Part shown: piece after piece, positions 1 to 6,966 of the stretch
Layout: each line of letters opens with the position of its first letter
Position numbering within the stretch: position 1 is the first letter of the stretch
Source: Legionellales bacterium UBA4722
GTDB taxonomy: Bacteria > Pseudomonadota > Gammaproteobacteria > DSM-16500
Length of the DNA stretch: 8,572 nt
NCBI GenBank assembly: GCA_002404295.1
Contig: DHJK01000034.1
Location: forward strand, 13,030 to 21,601
Direction: 5' to 3'
The notes under the pieces: model-generated
What the model saw: the letters and a program-made list of their open reading frames with translations, nothing else
What the model was told of the DNA's origin: nothing
The model's database searches: none
Position numbers and translations under genes: made by a program

Positions 1-1
1 T

Positions 2-433
2 GAAGAAGTTAAAAATGCGAATGATGTGGTTAATGATATTAGCTTCTTGAGAGTGGGCTCTAATGCAAAAATCCAGATATTACGGGATAACAAGCCCATG
101 ACTGTCACTGCAATTATATGGGATCCGAAGAAGAGCAAAGAAGTTAGCGTGCAAATGAATCCATTGCTTTATGGTGTGGGGCTTAAGGACTTTACGCAGT
201 ATGATCCACGGCATGGTGATATTAAAGGTGTGTTGGTTGTTTCTGTCGAAGAAGATAGTAATGCTTGGCAATCTGACTTGCATCCTGGCGATGTGATTGT
301 TTCGGCTAATAGGCAAAAAGTGAGTGATATTTCTGAGCTTAATAAAGTGGTGGCGGGGTCTAAGACACGATTGTTGCTGAATGTGTTACGTGGGTCGGGG
401 GCGGTGTTTTTGGTGATTAATGCGGAGTCGTGA
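2..433 (+). CDS. DegP/DegQ-family periplasmic serine protease, C-terminal part (5' truncated by window edge)
   Basis: The reading frame is open from base 2, so this is the last 143 codons of a longer gene. The segment ending in VLRDNKP-type sequence (IQILRDNKPM) matches the end of the first PDZ domain of DegP/DegQ proteases, where xxLRxGKxxxV is typical. From about fragment residue 58 (YGVGLKDF) to the end is a second PDZ domain, with HPGDVIVSANRQKV as its core and LLNVLRGSGAVFLVI as its final strands, very like the end of DegQ. The catalytic His-Asp-Ser domain would lie before the window. Family members degrade or refold damaged envelope proteins in the periplasm. The apparent GTG start at 26 is internal to the first PDZ domain and is not a real start. 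The last 90 bases are strongly G-rich over C. I cannot tell DegP from DegQ from this fragment. Confidence 0.88.
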   Translation, partial: EEVKNANDVVNDISFLRVGSNAKIQILRDNKPMTVTAIIWDPKKSKEVSVQMNPLLYGVGLKDFTQYDPRHGDIKGVLVVSVEEDSNAWQSDLHPGDVIVSANRQKVSDISELNKVVAGSKTRLLLNVLRGSGAVFLVINAES

Positions 434-507
434 TTTAAGTTATCTATAACTCAGGTTAATTAATAATGATATCGACATTGCACAATCTATATTTTAATGT
501 AGATATG

Positions 508-798
508 TTATACCATGAAATCAACACCCGCCACAGACGCAATGGATCGCAGCTGGGCGGGGATTGCTGTGAAGATAACTACTTTGTTTTCACGTTTGCC
601 GTATTTCAGCCATTCCAGTAATAATGCAAGGCCGGCGCTGTTTGAAACGGTGACTTTTGACAAATCAATATCGATGCGGGGATGTTTGGCTAATAAAGAC
701 AGGCTTTGTTTCCACAACACAACAATCGTTTCGAAATTCAGCTCGCCTGATACGATCAGCCGGCTTTGTTCATCTACGATTGTTGCGGTTGCTTTCAT
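508..798 (-). CDS. mlaB: MlaB, STAS-domain subunit of the Mla phospholipid transporter
   Basis: This 96-residue protein is a single STAS domain, the usual size for MlaB. In the MlaFEDB complex MlaB sits in the cytoplasm against the ATPase MlaF and supports its assembly and activity. The diagnostic stretch is SNSAGLALLLEWLK at residues 52-65, followed by KVVIFTAIPAQL. Ser54 takes the place of the conserved Thr (Thr52 in E. coli MlaB), and Asn53 stands where Asp is usual. The ATG at 798 lies 6 bases after the mlaC stop and has an AAGG-type ribosome site within the last mlaC codons. It is the last gene of the leftward operon. The ibaG and murA genes that follow mlaB in E. coli are absent here, and a protease gene converges on it instead. 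Confidence 0.9.
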   Translation of the reverse strand: MKATATIVDEQSRLIVSGELNFETIVVLWKQSLSLLAKHPRIDIDLSKVTVSNSAGLALLLEWLKYGKRENKVVIFTAIPAQLRSIASVAGVDFMV

Positions 799-804
799 TG
801 ATTC

Positions 805-1413
805 TTACCTTGCTCTTTGAACATTACGTTGTTTGAGATATTGTATTAATTGCTCCATACTGCCTTTTGAACTGAGTTGATCTTTCCAACTGCTCAACAT
901 ACTGACACCTTCAACGGACATATCATAGAGCAGCCATTGAGAGCCTTTTAAGTGCAATCTATAACTTACATCAATAGAAGGGCCATCTGAACGAACAATT
1001 TTACTATTAACAGTGACAGAGTTACCTGCGCTGCCGCGAACTGGGAAAAAGCGAATAGTTTGATCGGTATAATCAGCTAAAGCTGATGAATACGTTTTAA
1101 CTAACAAATTAGTATACAATTTTTTAAATTCTTCGCGTTGGCTAGGAGTTGCATTTTTCCATACTTGGGGGGACACCACACGCTGCGACATCTCATCCAA
1201 GTCTGCATGAGGAATCACAATGCTGTACGCTAACGAATAAACTAGCGATCGATTGGTTTTCAAACTGGCTTTATGCGCTTTTAAGCTTGCAATCATTTCA
1301 TTTGCGAGGGATTGCACCATACTAACGGGATCACTGTTATTGGCCGCTGCAATCTTCATACCACCTAACATTAAACCCAATATCATGAGCGATACCGTGA
1401 TTATTTTCTTCAT
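805..1413 (-). CDS. mlaC: MlaC, periplasmic phospholipid shuttle
   Basis: This is a 202-residue exported protein of the MlaC/Ttg2D family. MlaC carries phospholipid across the periplasm between the outer-membrane MlaA complex and MlaD of the inner-membrane complex. Residues 1-24 form a signal peptide: two lysines, a hydrophobic core, then IAAA before NNSD, giving likely cleavage after Ala24. The mature part shows family features: a helical N-terminal region with YSIVIPHADLDEMSQRVV (63-80), WKNATPSQREEFKKLY (85-100), and near the end WLLYDMSVEGVSMLSSWKDQL (160-180). The ATG at 1413 overlaps the mlaD stop as ATGA. It has a good AAGGAG site (1421-1426) with a 7-base spacer, so expression should exceed simple coupling. 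No mlaA gene lies in the window. Confidence 0.93.
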   Translation of the reverse strand: MKKIITVSLMILGLMLGGMKIAAANNSDPVSMVQSLANEMIASLKAHKASLKTNRSLVYSLAYSIVIPHADLDEMSQRVVSPQVWKNATPSQREEFKKLYTNLLVKTYSSALADYTDQTIRFFPVRGSAGNSVTVNSKIVRSDGPSIDVSYRLHLKGSQWLLYDMSVEGVSMLSSWKDQLSSKGSMEQLIQYLKQRNVQRAR

Positions 1414-1925
1414 TTCTTTGCTCCTTTATCTGCTGTGTCTGTAGATGGATCTGTTGCTTTATCACCCGGATGGCCAATGCTAAATAAGAATTGTCCAATG
1501 AGTTTTTCTAAAATCATAGCTGAGTGAGTTTCTTCTATTGCATCGCCATTTTTTAAGAAAACAGTGCCGTACATCGGCGTAATTGCAATATAGTTATCGC
1601 CTAATAAACCGGCTGTTAAAATACTGGCTGATGAATCATTCGGTATATCTTTGACAGTCGAATTAATTCTGAGTGTAACAACTGCCTTATAAGAAGCAGG
1701 ATCTATCATAATGCCCGTGACTTCACCCACAGTCACCCCCGCGATTTTAACAGAACCTCTGACCTTAAGCTGGCCTATATCTTCAAAAGCGGCTGTCACG
1801 TTATAGCCGTCCTGTTTAAAAAATGTTGTTAACCCGCTGACTTTAAATGCTAAGGCCATCAGTGCCAAAATAGCAGCCAATAAAAACAAACCTACTAATG
1901 TTTCAATAACCCGTTGCGATAACAT
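1410..1925 (-). CDS. mlaD: MlaD, MCE-domain subunit of the Mla transporter
   Basis: This 171-residue protein has one N-terminal membrane helix (about residues 7-29) and one periplasmic MCE domain (about 41-118). MlaD forms a hexameric ring on MlaE that receives or hands over phospholipid to MlaC. Family marks are AAFEDIGQLKVRGSVKIAG (45-63), VGEVTGIMIDP, and SILTAGLLGDNYIAI (101-115). They are followed by the C-terminal helix HSAMILEKLIGQFLFSIG, which in E. coli helps form the central pore, and a polar tail. I chose the ATG at 1925 over the GTG codons at 1931 and 1928. GGAGGG ends exactly at 1931, so only the ATG has a usable spacer of 5-6 bases. The mlaE stop shares one base with this ATG. 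Confidence 0.93.
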   Translation of the reverse strand: MLSQRVIETLVGLFLLAAILALMALAFKVSGLTTFFKQDGYNVTAAFEDIGQLKVRGSVKIAGVTVGEVTGIMIDPASYKAVVTLRINSTVKDIPNDSSASILTAGLLGDNYIAITPMYGTVFLKNGDAIEETHSAMILEKLIGQFLFSIGHPGDKATDPSTDTADKGAKK

Positions 1926-2707
1926 CACCACCCTCCAATCATCATCGCTGTTAATACAAAATCCAGACCCAACACAGCCAACGACGAATAAACAACGGTT
2001 CGTGTTGTGGCATTTGCAATGCCTGCTGATGTCGGTACTGCATCATACCCTTGGTATAAGGCTATCCATGTGACCACTACACCAAATACCACGCTTTTAT
2101 AAATCCCATTTAAAATATCCAAACGAAAATCGACAGCAGATTGCATATTAGACCAAAATGCACCGGCATCCATCCCTAACCATTTGACACCTACTAAATA
2201 CGCACCGTAAATAGCAACTATATTAAAAATAATCGTAAGCAGCGGCAATGAAATAAAACCGCCCCAAAAGCGGGGTGCAATGACACGCTGCAATGGATCT
2301 ACGGCCATCATCTCCATACTGGATAATTGCTCAGTCGCTTTCATTAAACCAATTTCAGCAGCCAAAGCGGATCCCGCACGCCCTGCAAATAACAATGCAG
2401 TGATAACAGGACCTAATTCGCGCGCCACACTGAGCGCAACCAAAGGCCCCAATTGTTGTGAAGCACCGAATTTTGATAAGGTGTGATAACCTTGCAAAGC
2501 AACAACCATCCCAATAAATAACGCCGAGACAATAATAATTAATAAGGAAAGAACGCCTTCAGCATAAATCTGCTGCACGACCAATGGAAATCCTTTACGT
2601 ATATTAGGCACACGAAAAATAGCGCGGAACAATATAATACCGGCTTTGCCGTATTTTCTGACTACCTCTATACCAAGACTGCCTAATGCTGCAACTTGAT
2701 TAATCAT
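1925..2707 (-). CDS. mlaE: MlaE, permease subunit of the Mla transporter
   Basis: This 260-residue inner-membrane protein is the usual MlaE length. MlaE forms the transmembrane dimer of MlaFEDB and makes the lipid path between the MlaD ring and the MlaF ATPases. The family hallmark is at residues 96-138: ARELGPVITALLFAGRAGSA, then AAEIGLMKATEQLSSMEMM and AVDP. It includes the cytoplasmic coupling segment that contacts MlaF. Hydrophobic helices are visible at about 52-72, 88-107, 150-173, 204-220 and 238-258. The ATG overlaps the mlaF stop by 4 bases (ATGA), which implies translational coupling. A GAGGG ribosome site lies 8 bases before the start. The protein ends MIGGW, and its stop shares a base with the mlaD start. 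Confidence 0.95.
   Translation of the reverse strand: MINQVAALGSLGIEVVRKYGKAGIILFRAIFRVPNIRKGFPLVVQQIYAEGVLSLLIIIVSALFIGMVVALQGYHTLSKFGASQQLGPLVALSVARELGPVITALLFAGRAGSALAAEIGLMKATEQLSSMEMMAVDPLQRVIAPRFWGGFISLPLLTIIFNIVAIYGAYLVGVKWLGMDAGAFWSNMQSAVDFRLDILNGIYKSVVFGVVVTWIALYQGYDAVPTSAGIANATTRTVVYSSLAVLGLDFVLTAMMIGGW
1931..1936 (-). promoter_or_regulatory. Ribosome binding site that fixes the mlaD start
   Basis: On the minus strand this reads GGAGGG, a near-ideal Shine-Dalgarno sequence inside the last codons of mlaE. It ends on the first base of the upstream GTG codon, so that codon cannot be its target. The ATG at 1925 lies 5 bases further on, which selects that start for mlaD. Confidence 0.7.
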
Positions 2708-3507
2708 GCGGCGCCCTCACCCATCAAGTCGTTTTTCAGTGTGTCTGCAGGATAATGAAATGGTACAGGGCCATCCGGTAAGCCGCGTAAAAATTGTTGT
2801 AATTGTGGTGATTGATCGTGTTTGATTGAATCTGCGTCACCTTGACCTATCACTTTACCATCTGAGATGACATACACATAATCAGCGATGCTTAACGTTT
2901 CTTGAACATCATGAGAAACAATCACAGTCGTAAGCCCCAACGCATCATTTAAGGTACGTATTAATTTAACGAGCACACCCATAGAAATGGGATCCTGTCC
3001 TGAAAAGGGTTCATCATACATAATTAATTCAGGATCTAAGGCAATAGCGCGTGCCAGTGCGACGCGTCTAGCCATACCACCTGATAATTCACTGGGCATT
3101 AAATCTCTTGCACCACGCAATCCTACCATCTCTAACTTCATTAATACTAAACTGCGAATCATCGCATCAGATAATTGAGTATGCTGACGTAAAGGGAATG
3201 CCACATTCTCAAACACCGTTAAATGGGTGAATAAACCGCCTGTTTGAAATAACATGCCCATGCGCTTACGTAAATTATAGAGTGCGCTACGACTTAATCT
3301 GGGTACTTCTTGTCCCGCGACCTTGATACTCCCCTTGGCCGGAGTCAATTGACCACCGATCAAACGTAGTAATGTTGTCTTGCCGGTGCCGCTTGGACCC
3401 ATAATAGCAGTGACTTTGCCTTGAGGAATCAAAATATCGACATCACGAAAGATTGCGCGATTATTGCGCATAAAGCCTAACTTGTTAATTTCAATGAGGT
3501 TTTTCAT
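2704..3507 (-). CDS. mlaF: MlaF, ATPase subunit of the Mla phospholipid transporter
   Basis: This 267-residue ABC ATPase closely follows E. coli MlaF throughout. MlaF powers phospholipid movement by MlaFEDB from the cytoplasmic side. All nucleotide-binding motifs are intact: Walker A GPSGTGKTT (37-45), Q-loop Gln88 in LFQTGGLF, signature LSGGM (141-145), Walker B LIMYDEP (161-167) with Glu166, and switch His199 in SHD. The C-terminal tail DGPVPFHYPAD (245-255) is typical of MlaF, where it contacts the partner ATPase subunit. The ATG at 3507 is preferred. An in-frame GTG at 3513 would add two residues, and neither has a strong ribosome site. It is first in its operon, about 20 bases after the predicted transcription start. 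Confidence 0.95.
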   Translation of the reverse strand: MKNLIEINKLGFMRNNRAIFRDVDILIPQGKVTAIMGPSGTGKTTLLRLIGGQLTPAKGSIKVAGQEVPRLSRSALYNLRKRMGMLFQTGGLFTHLTVFENVAFPLRQHTQLSDAMIRSLVLMKLEMVGLRGARDLMPSELSGGMARRVALARAIALDPELIMYDEPFSGQDPISMGVLVKLIRTLNDALGLTTVIVSHDVQETLSIADYVYVISDGKVIGQGDADSIKHDQSPQLQQFLRGLPDGPVPFHYPADTLKNDLMGEGAA

Positions 3508-3534
3508 AAACACCGTTTTTGAGCTGTTGACCGC

Positions 3535-3563
3535 ATTATAGCAACCAGGGCAATTTTAGTAAA
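3535..3563 (-). promoter_or_regulatory. Sigma-70-type promoter of the mla operon
   Basis: On the minus strand, TTTACT (3563-3558; 4 of 6 to consensus) is followed by a 17-base spacer (3557-3541) and a perfect TATAAT (3540-3535). The bases TGC directly before it give an extended -10 (TGnTATAAT). Transcription should start near 3528, leaving a leader of only about 20 bases before the mlaF ATG. This is the strongest promoter match seen in the window. It is predicted only from sequence. Confidence 0.7.
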
Positions 3564-3579
3564 AATTATTTTAATAAAG

Positions 3580-3588
3580 TGCTAAAAT
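3580..3588 (+). promoter_or_regulatory. Extended -10 element, likely promoter of the kdsD-lptB operon
   Basis: TGCTAAAAT matches the extended -10 pattern TGnTATAAT at all but one base. No good -35 hexamer lies 16-18 bases upstream; the region is A/T-rich, which can serve as an UP-like element. Transcription would start near 3595, about 48 bases before the kdsD ATG. It is back to back with the mla promoter, with the two -10 boxes about 45 bp apart. Confidence 0.5.
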
Positions 3589-3642
3589 ACCTCACTGATT
3601 AAAACTAATACCAAAACACATCCTAGGAAGGTACTTGTTCTC

Positions 3643-4617
3643 ATGCATGAAATCGAAAAAATATGCGCACTGGGTCGCGCCGTCATTGAAGCTGAAGCGA
3701 ATACCATTCACTCGCTCATTGACCGCATTGATCACACGTTTGCCGCCGCTTGCCAGCACCTGCTTTTATGTGAAGGCAAAATTATTGTCATGGGCATGGG
3801 CAAATCGGGCCATATTGGTAAAAAAATTGCAGCCACCTTTGCAAGCACGGGTAGCCCTGCTTTTTTCATCCATCCGGGTGAAGCCAAGCATGGTGATTTT
3901 GGTATGATGACTGCAAAAGATGCGGTCGTCATACTTTCAAATTCTGGCGAAACAGAAGAAGTGCTCGCTATATTACCGTTTATCAAACGGCTTGGACTTA
4001 TGCTTATTACACTGACGGGCAACCCACGCTCCACACTTGCAAGAGCCGCCACTGTGAACATTGATGTCAGCGTAACAAAAGAGGCCTGCCCCTTAGGACT
4101 GGCACCCACATCAAGCACTACCGCAGCGCTGGTGATGGGAGATGCTTTAGCTATTTCATTATTAGAAAAACGCGGCTTTACTGCCGAAGATTTTGCAAAA
4201 TCTCATCCGGGCGGCACATTGGGAAGAAAATTATTATTACGAATCGATGAACTGATGCATACGGGTCACGCCATTCCAAAAGTGAACTTTGATGCCTTAC
4301 TCAAAACAGCCTTGGTAGAAATGACTCAAAAAAAATTAGGTATCACGACTATTGTGCATGAAGATAATCAATTAGCCGGTATTTTTACAGATGGCGATAT
4401 ACGCCGCGCATTTGATAACAATACTGATATTCATAACACTTACATTCATCAAGTCATGACAAAAAAACCTAAGGTTATTCGAACCGGTACGTTAGCCGCT
4501 GAAGCTTTGCATATGATGGAGACTCACAAAATTACGGCTTTGATTGTGGTGAATGAAGAAAATCACCCTATTGGTATTGTTCATATACAAGATATTTTAC
4601 GTGCTGGCATTATTTAA
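3643..4617 (+). CDS. kdsD: D-arabinose 5-phosphate isomerase (Kdo pathway)
   Basis: This 324-residue enzyme converts D-ribulose 5-phosphate to D-arabinose 5-phosphate, the first committed step toward Kdo, the inner-core sugar of LPS. An N-terminal SIS domain (about 35-175) is followed by two CBS domains (about 203-262 and 268-324), the complete KdsD layout. The positions known to matter in E. coli KdsD are all present: Lys54 in MGMGKSGHIG, Glu103 in SNSGE, Glu147 in KEACPLGLAPTSSTT, and His188 in SHPGG. The CBS repeats each end in the usual pattern, GIFTDGDIRRAF and GIVHIQDILRAG. The ATG at 3643 is preceded by AGGAAGG (3625-3631), a slightly long spacer of 11 bases. It is the first gene of the rightward operon and is divergent from mlaF, as in many gammaproteobacteria. 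Confidence 0.95.
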   Translation: MHEIEKICALGRAVIEAEANTIHSLIDRIDHTFAAACQHLLLCEGKIIVMGMGKSGHIGKKIAATFASTGSPAFFIHPGEAKHGDFGMMTAKDAVVILSNSGETEEVLAILPFIKRLGLMLITLTGNPRSTLARAATVNIDVSVTKEACPLGLAPTSSTTAALVMGDALAISLLEKRGFTAEDFAKSHPGGTLGRKLLLRIDELMHTGHAIPKVNFDALLKTALVEMTQKKLGITTIVHEDNQLAGIFTDGDIRRAFDNNTDIHNTYIHQVMTKKPKVIRTGTLAAEALHMMETHKITALIVVNEENHPIGIVHIQDILRAGII

Positions 4618-4648
4618 TCAAAATTTTGAATAAACGAGGAATAATATA

Positions 4649-5176
4649 ATGGACACTTTAATTGAAAAAGCAAAAAAAATTCGACTACTGACTTTGGATG
4701 TCGATGGTGTATTAACAGCAGGCGGCATGCTGTATGGACAAGACGGCATTGAAGCTAAACATTTTCATGTTCATGATGGACAAGGTATGCGGCATTTATT
4801 GCAAACAGGTGTTGAGATTGCGATCATCACTGCCTGCAAATCGCCTATTATTAAACGTCGGATGGAAGATTTGGGAGTTACGCATGTTTACCAACAACAA
4901 ACCAACAAACTCATAGCGTATGAAGATTTAAAACGAAAGTTAAATTTAACCGATGAACAAATTGCTTATGCGGGCGATGATTTGCCTGACTTACCTATTC
5001 TTAGCCGTGCGGGGCTTGCCATCACCGTTGCAAATGCACCCAAAATTATGCGGCAACACGCGCACATGGTCACGCAGAAAAAAGGGGGGAAAGGTGCTGC
5101 TCGCGAAATATGTGATTTCATCATGGAATCACAAGGGACTTACCAAACCATTATTGATTCTTACTTAGCAAGGTAA
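4649..5176 (+). CDS. kdsC: 3-deoxy-D-manno-octulosonate 8-phosphate phosphatase
   Basis: This 175-residue HAD-superfamily phosphatase of the small, cap-less KdsC type hydrolyses Kdo 8-phosphate to free Kdo. Motif I is LDVDGVLT with Asp17 and Asp19. Thr61 provides motif II, Lys87 in NKLIAYEDL motif III, and GDD at 109-111 motif IV. The C-terminal GGKGAAREICDFIM (146-159) is the conserved segment near the tail that reaches a neighbouring active site in the tetramer. Motif II reads TAC (61-63) where E. coli KdsC has TGR, an unusual change. VHDGQG (41-46) replaces the usual VRDG. The start follows GAGGA (4636-4640) by 8 bases and lies 31 bases after kdsD; lptC begins 5 bases after the stop. Together with kdsD it gives the operon two Kdo-synthesis steps; kdsA and kdsB are not in the window. 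Confidence 0.92.
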   Translation: MDTLIEKAKKIRLLTLDVDGVLTAGGMLYGQDGIEAKHFHVHDGQGMRHLLQTGVEIAIITACKSPIIKRRMEDLGVTHVYQQQTNKLIAYEDLKRKLNLTDEQIAYAGDDLPDLPILSRAGLAITVANAPKIMRQHAHMVTQKKGGKGAAREICDFIMESQGTYQTIIDSYLAR

Positions 5177-5181
5177 TCACG

Positions 5182-5751
5182 ATGCTATCATTAAAAAATT
5201 CGATCATCAGTTTTTTAATGATCCTCACGCTTGGCTTAAGTTTGTGGTCTATCTTGGGCTCTAAGCGTCCAGAAATAATCGCGACACATGCAGCGCATCG
5301 CCCTGATGCATTTATGGAAAATGTAGTCGCAACTATTATCAACAAAGAAGGCAATCCGTCACTGAAAGTAGAAGCACCGAAAATGGTTCATTATGCTGAT
5401 AATGACACCACGGATATTGAGACACCTCATATTACGCTTTACAGAGAGTCTCCCGAGCCTTGGTCTATTGATTCACGCCATGCAAAAGCAACTCAGGGCT
5501 TGGATAAAATATATTTTTGGGAAAACGTCGTGGTTCATCATATCAACGATAGCGCTAATCCCACTACAACAATGACCACAGCAACGCTCACTGTTTTTCC
5601 CAATAAACAAATTGCCCAAACCGATGATAATGTGACGGTAATTCAGCCCAGCACAACCATCCATGGCTTAGGCATGCTTGCGAATCTGCATGAAGGTACT
5701 GTTCAGCTGCTTTCAAAAGCACAAGGGGAATATCTACCCAATGCCTCTTAA
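5182..5751 (+). CDS. lptC: LptC, inner-membrane-anchored LPS transport protein
   Basis: This is a 189-residue bitopic protein of the LptC family (E. coli LptC is 191 residues). LptC takes LPS from the LptB2FG extractor and passes it to LptA. Residues 7-26 form the single N-terminal membrane helix (IISFLMILTLGLSLWSIL). The rest is a periplasmic beta-jellyroll with the usual marks: PDAFMENVVATIINKEG (41-57), VEAPKMVHYADNDTTDIETP (63-82), PWSIDSRHAKATQG (93-106), and the C-terminal IHGLGMLANLHEGTVQLLSK then G-Y (160-184). Translation starts at 5182, 5 bases after kdsC, with AAGG at the end of kdsC as the ribosome site. Its last 11 bases overlap the start of lptA. Confidence 0.92.
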   Translation: MLSLKNSIISFLMILTLGLSLWSILGSKRPEIIATHAAHRPDAFMENVVATIINKEGNPSLKVEAPKMVHYADNDTTDIETPHITLYRESPEPWSIDSRHAKATQGLDKIYFWENVVVHHINDSANPTTTMTTATLTVFPNKQIAQTDDNVTVIQPSTTIHGLGMLANLHEGTVQLLSKAQGEYLPNAS

Positions 5752-6241
5752 CCGTGCACTTCTTATCATTGTTTTATTGTTATCGCCTACGTTTTCTTTT
5801 GCATTACAAGATGACCAGGCTAAACCTTTTAATATTGTTGCAGACTCTTCTATTTTCAATTACAAAACAGGTATCGATACGTATGAGGGAAATGTTAAAG
5901 TTGACCAAGGCACTTCTCATCTCACCGCGGATCGTTTAGTCACGCAAAAAAATAAACAGCATAAAATGATTTCGGCTATTGCTACAGGTATTCATAAACT
6001 TGCCGAATATACGACGATACCTAAATTAGGTGATCCCCTATTGATTGCAAAAGCTAGAATCATTTCATTTTATCCGCCTACGGCGACTGTCGTGCTTGAG
6101 CAAGATGTGTTAGTCACGCAAAAAGAAAATAGCTTTCATGGACCGCGTATCATCTATAATATAAAAGACCAAGTTGTCACAGCTCCCGCATCTAAAGAAG
6201 GTCGGGCCACTATTACTATTGAACCTGAACCCTTAAAATGA
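5741..6241 (+). CDS. lptA: LptA, periplasmic LPS bridge protein
   Basis: This 166-residue exported protein has one OstA/LptA domain. LptA units stack their beta-jellyrolls into a bridge that carries LPS from LptC to LptD across the periplasm. Residues 1-21 are a signal peptide (MPLNRALL, a hydrophobic core, then SFA), with likely cleavage before LQDD. The OstA domain covers about 30-146, with NIVADSSIFNYKTGIDTYEG (31-50), GTSHLTADRL (57-66) and NSFHGPRIIYNIKDQVV (130-146). I chose the ATG at 5741. It gives a clean signal peptide, overlaps lptC by 11 bases and follows AAGGGGA (5723-5729). The frame is open back to 5678, but the extra residues spoil the signal peptide. The stop overlaps lptB as ATGA. 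Confidence 0.92.
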   Translation: MPLNRALLIIVLLLSPTFSFALQDDQAKPFNIVADSSIFNYKTGIDTYEGNVKVDQGTSHLTADRLVTQKNKQHKMISAIATGIHKLAEYTTIPKLGDPLLIAKARIISFYPPTATVVLEQDVLVTQKENSFHGPRIIYNIKDQVVTAPASKEGRATITIEPEPLK

Positions 6242-6966
6242 TGAATACATTACGTGTCGATCACATTAGTAAACAATATAAATCGCGAGATGTTGTAAAG
6301 AATGTTTCGCTTGAAGTCAATCGGGGTGAAATTGTCGGATTACTTGGGCCTAATGGCGCGGGTAAGACGACCTCTTTTTATATGATCGTGGGTTTGATTC
6401 GTTGCACGCACGGGACGATTATTTTAGATGGCCAAGATATTACGAATTTACCTGTGCATGTGCGGGCTAAATTGGGTATGGGGTATTTACCGCAGGAAGC
6501 GTCGATATTCCGTAAGTTAAGTGTGGCTGATAACATTATGGCGATCTTGGAGTTACGTGATAATTTAACGAAGGCGGAACGAAAAGAGAATCTTGAGCGG
6601 CTGTTGCAAGAATTTAATATTGCTTATATACGGGATACGTTAGGTATTAGTTTATCGGGAGGGGAGCGGCGACGTGTGGAAATTGCGCGAGCGTTGGCGA
6701 CTGATCCTAAGTTTATTTTACTCGATGAACCGTTTGCGGGGATTGATCCTATTTCAGTGATTGATGTTAAGCAGATTATTACGCATTTGTGTAATCGGAA
6801 TATTGGGGTGTTGATTACGGATCATAATGTGAGGGAGACGTTGGATATTTGTCAGCGGGCTTATATTGTGAATCAGGGGGAGATTATTTGCGAGGGGGCG
6901 CCTAAGACTATTTTGATGAATAGGCAAGTTAGGGAAGTGTATTTGGGGGAAGATTTTAATTTGTGA
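6238..6966 (+). CDS. lptB: LptB, ATPase of the LPS export complex
   Basis: This 242-residue ABC ATPase is almost exactly the E. coli LptB length. Two LptB subunits drive LptFG to lift LPS out of the inner membrane and push it along the LptC-LptA bridge. Motifs are complete: Walker A GPNGAGKTT (37-45), Q-loop Gln86 in YLPQEASIFRKLSV, signature LSGGE (139-143), Walker B FILLDEP (159-165) with Glu164, and switch His196 in TDHNVRE. The end VREVYLGEDFNL is typical of LptB. The ATG at 6238 overlaps the lptA stop by 4 bases. A second ATG at 6241 is possible, and no clear ribosome site is seen, so coupling to lptA is likely. The rpoN and hpf genes that usually follow are missing. G exceeds C on the coding strand increasingly toward the 3' end. 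Confidence 0.96.
   Translation: MMNTLRVDHISKQYKSRDVVKNVSLEVNRGEIVGLLGPNGAGKTTSFYMIVGLIRCTHGTIILDGQDITNLPVHVRAKLGMGYLPQEASIFRKLSVADNIMAILELRDNLTKAERKENLERLLQEFNIAYIRDTLGISLSGGERRRVEIARALATDPKFILLDEPFAGIDPISVIDVKQIITHLCNRNIGVLITDHNVRETLDICQRAYIVNQGEIICEGAPKTILMNRQVREVYLGEDFNL

Noticed and set aside
438..451. Inverted repeat AGTTAT-CT-ATAACT after the protease gene as a terminator
   Set aside because: Only 6 A/T-rich pairs, a 2-base loop and no T-run; too weak to call.
485..504. 9-pair inverted repeat (one G-T pair) between the protease gene and mlaB as a bidirectional terminator
   Set aside because: Almost entirely A/T pairs with a 2-base loop and no clear T-tract after it; not convincing as an intrinsic terminator.
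5678..5740. Upstream extension of lptA to an ATG at 5678
   Set aside because: It would put 21 mostly polar residues before a clean signal peptide and overlap lptC by 74 bases; the ATG at 5741 has a better context.
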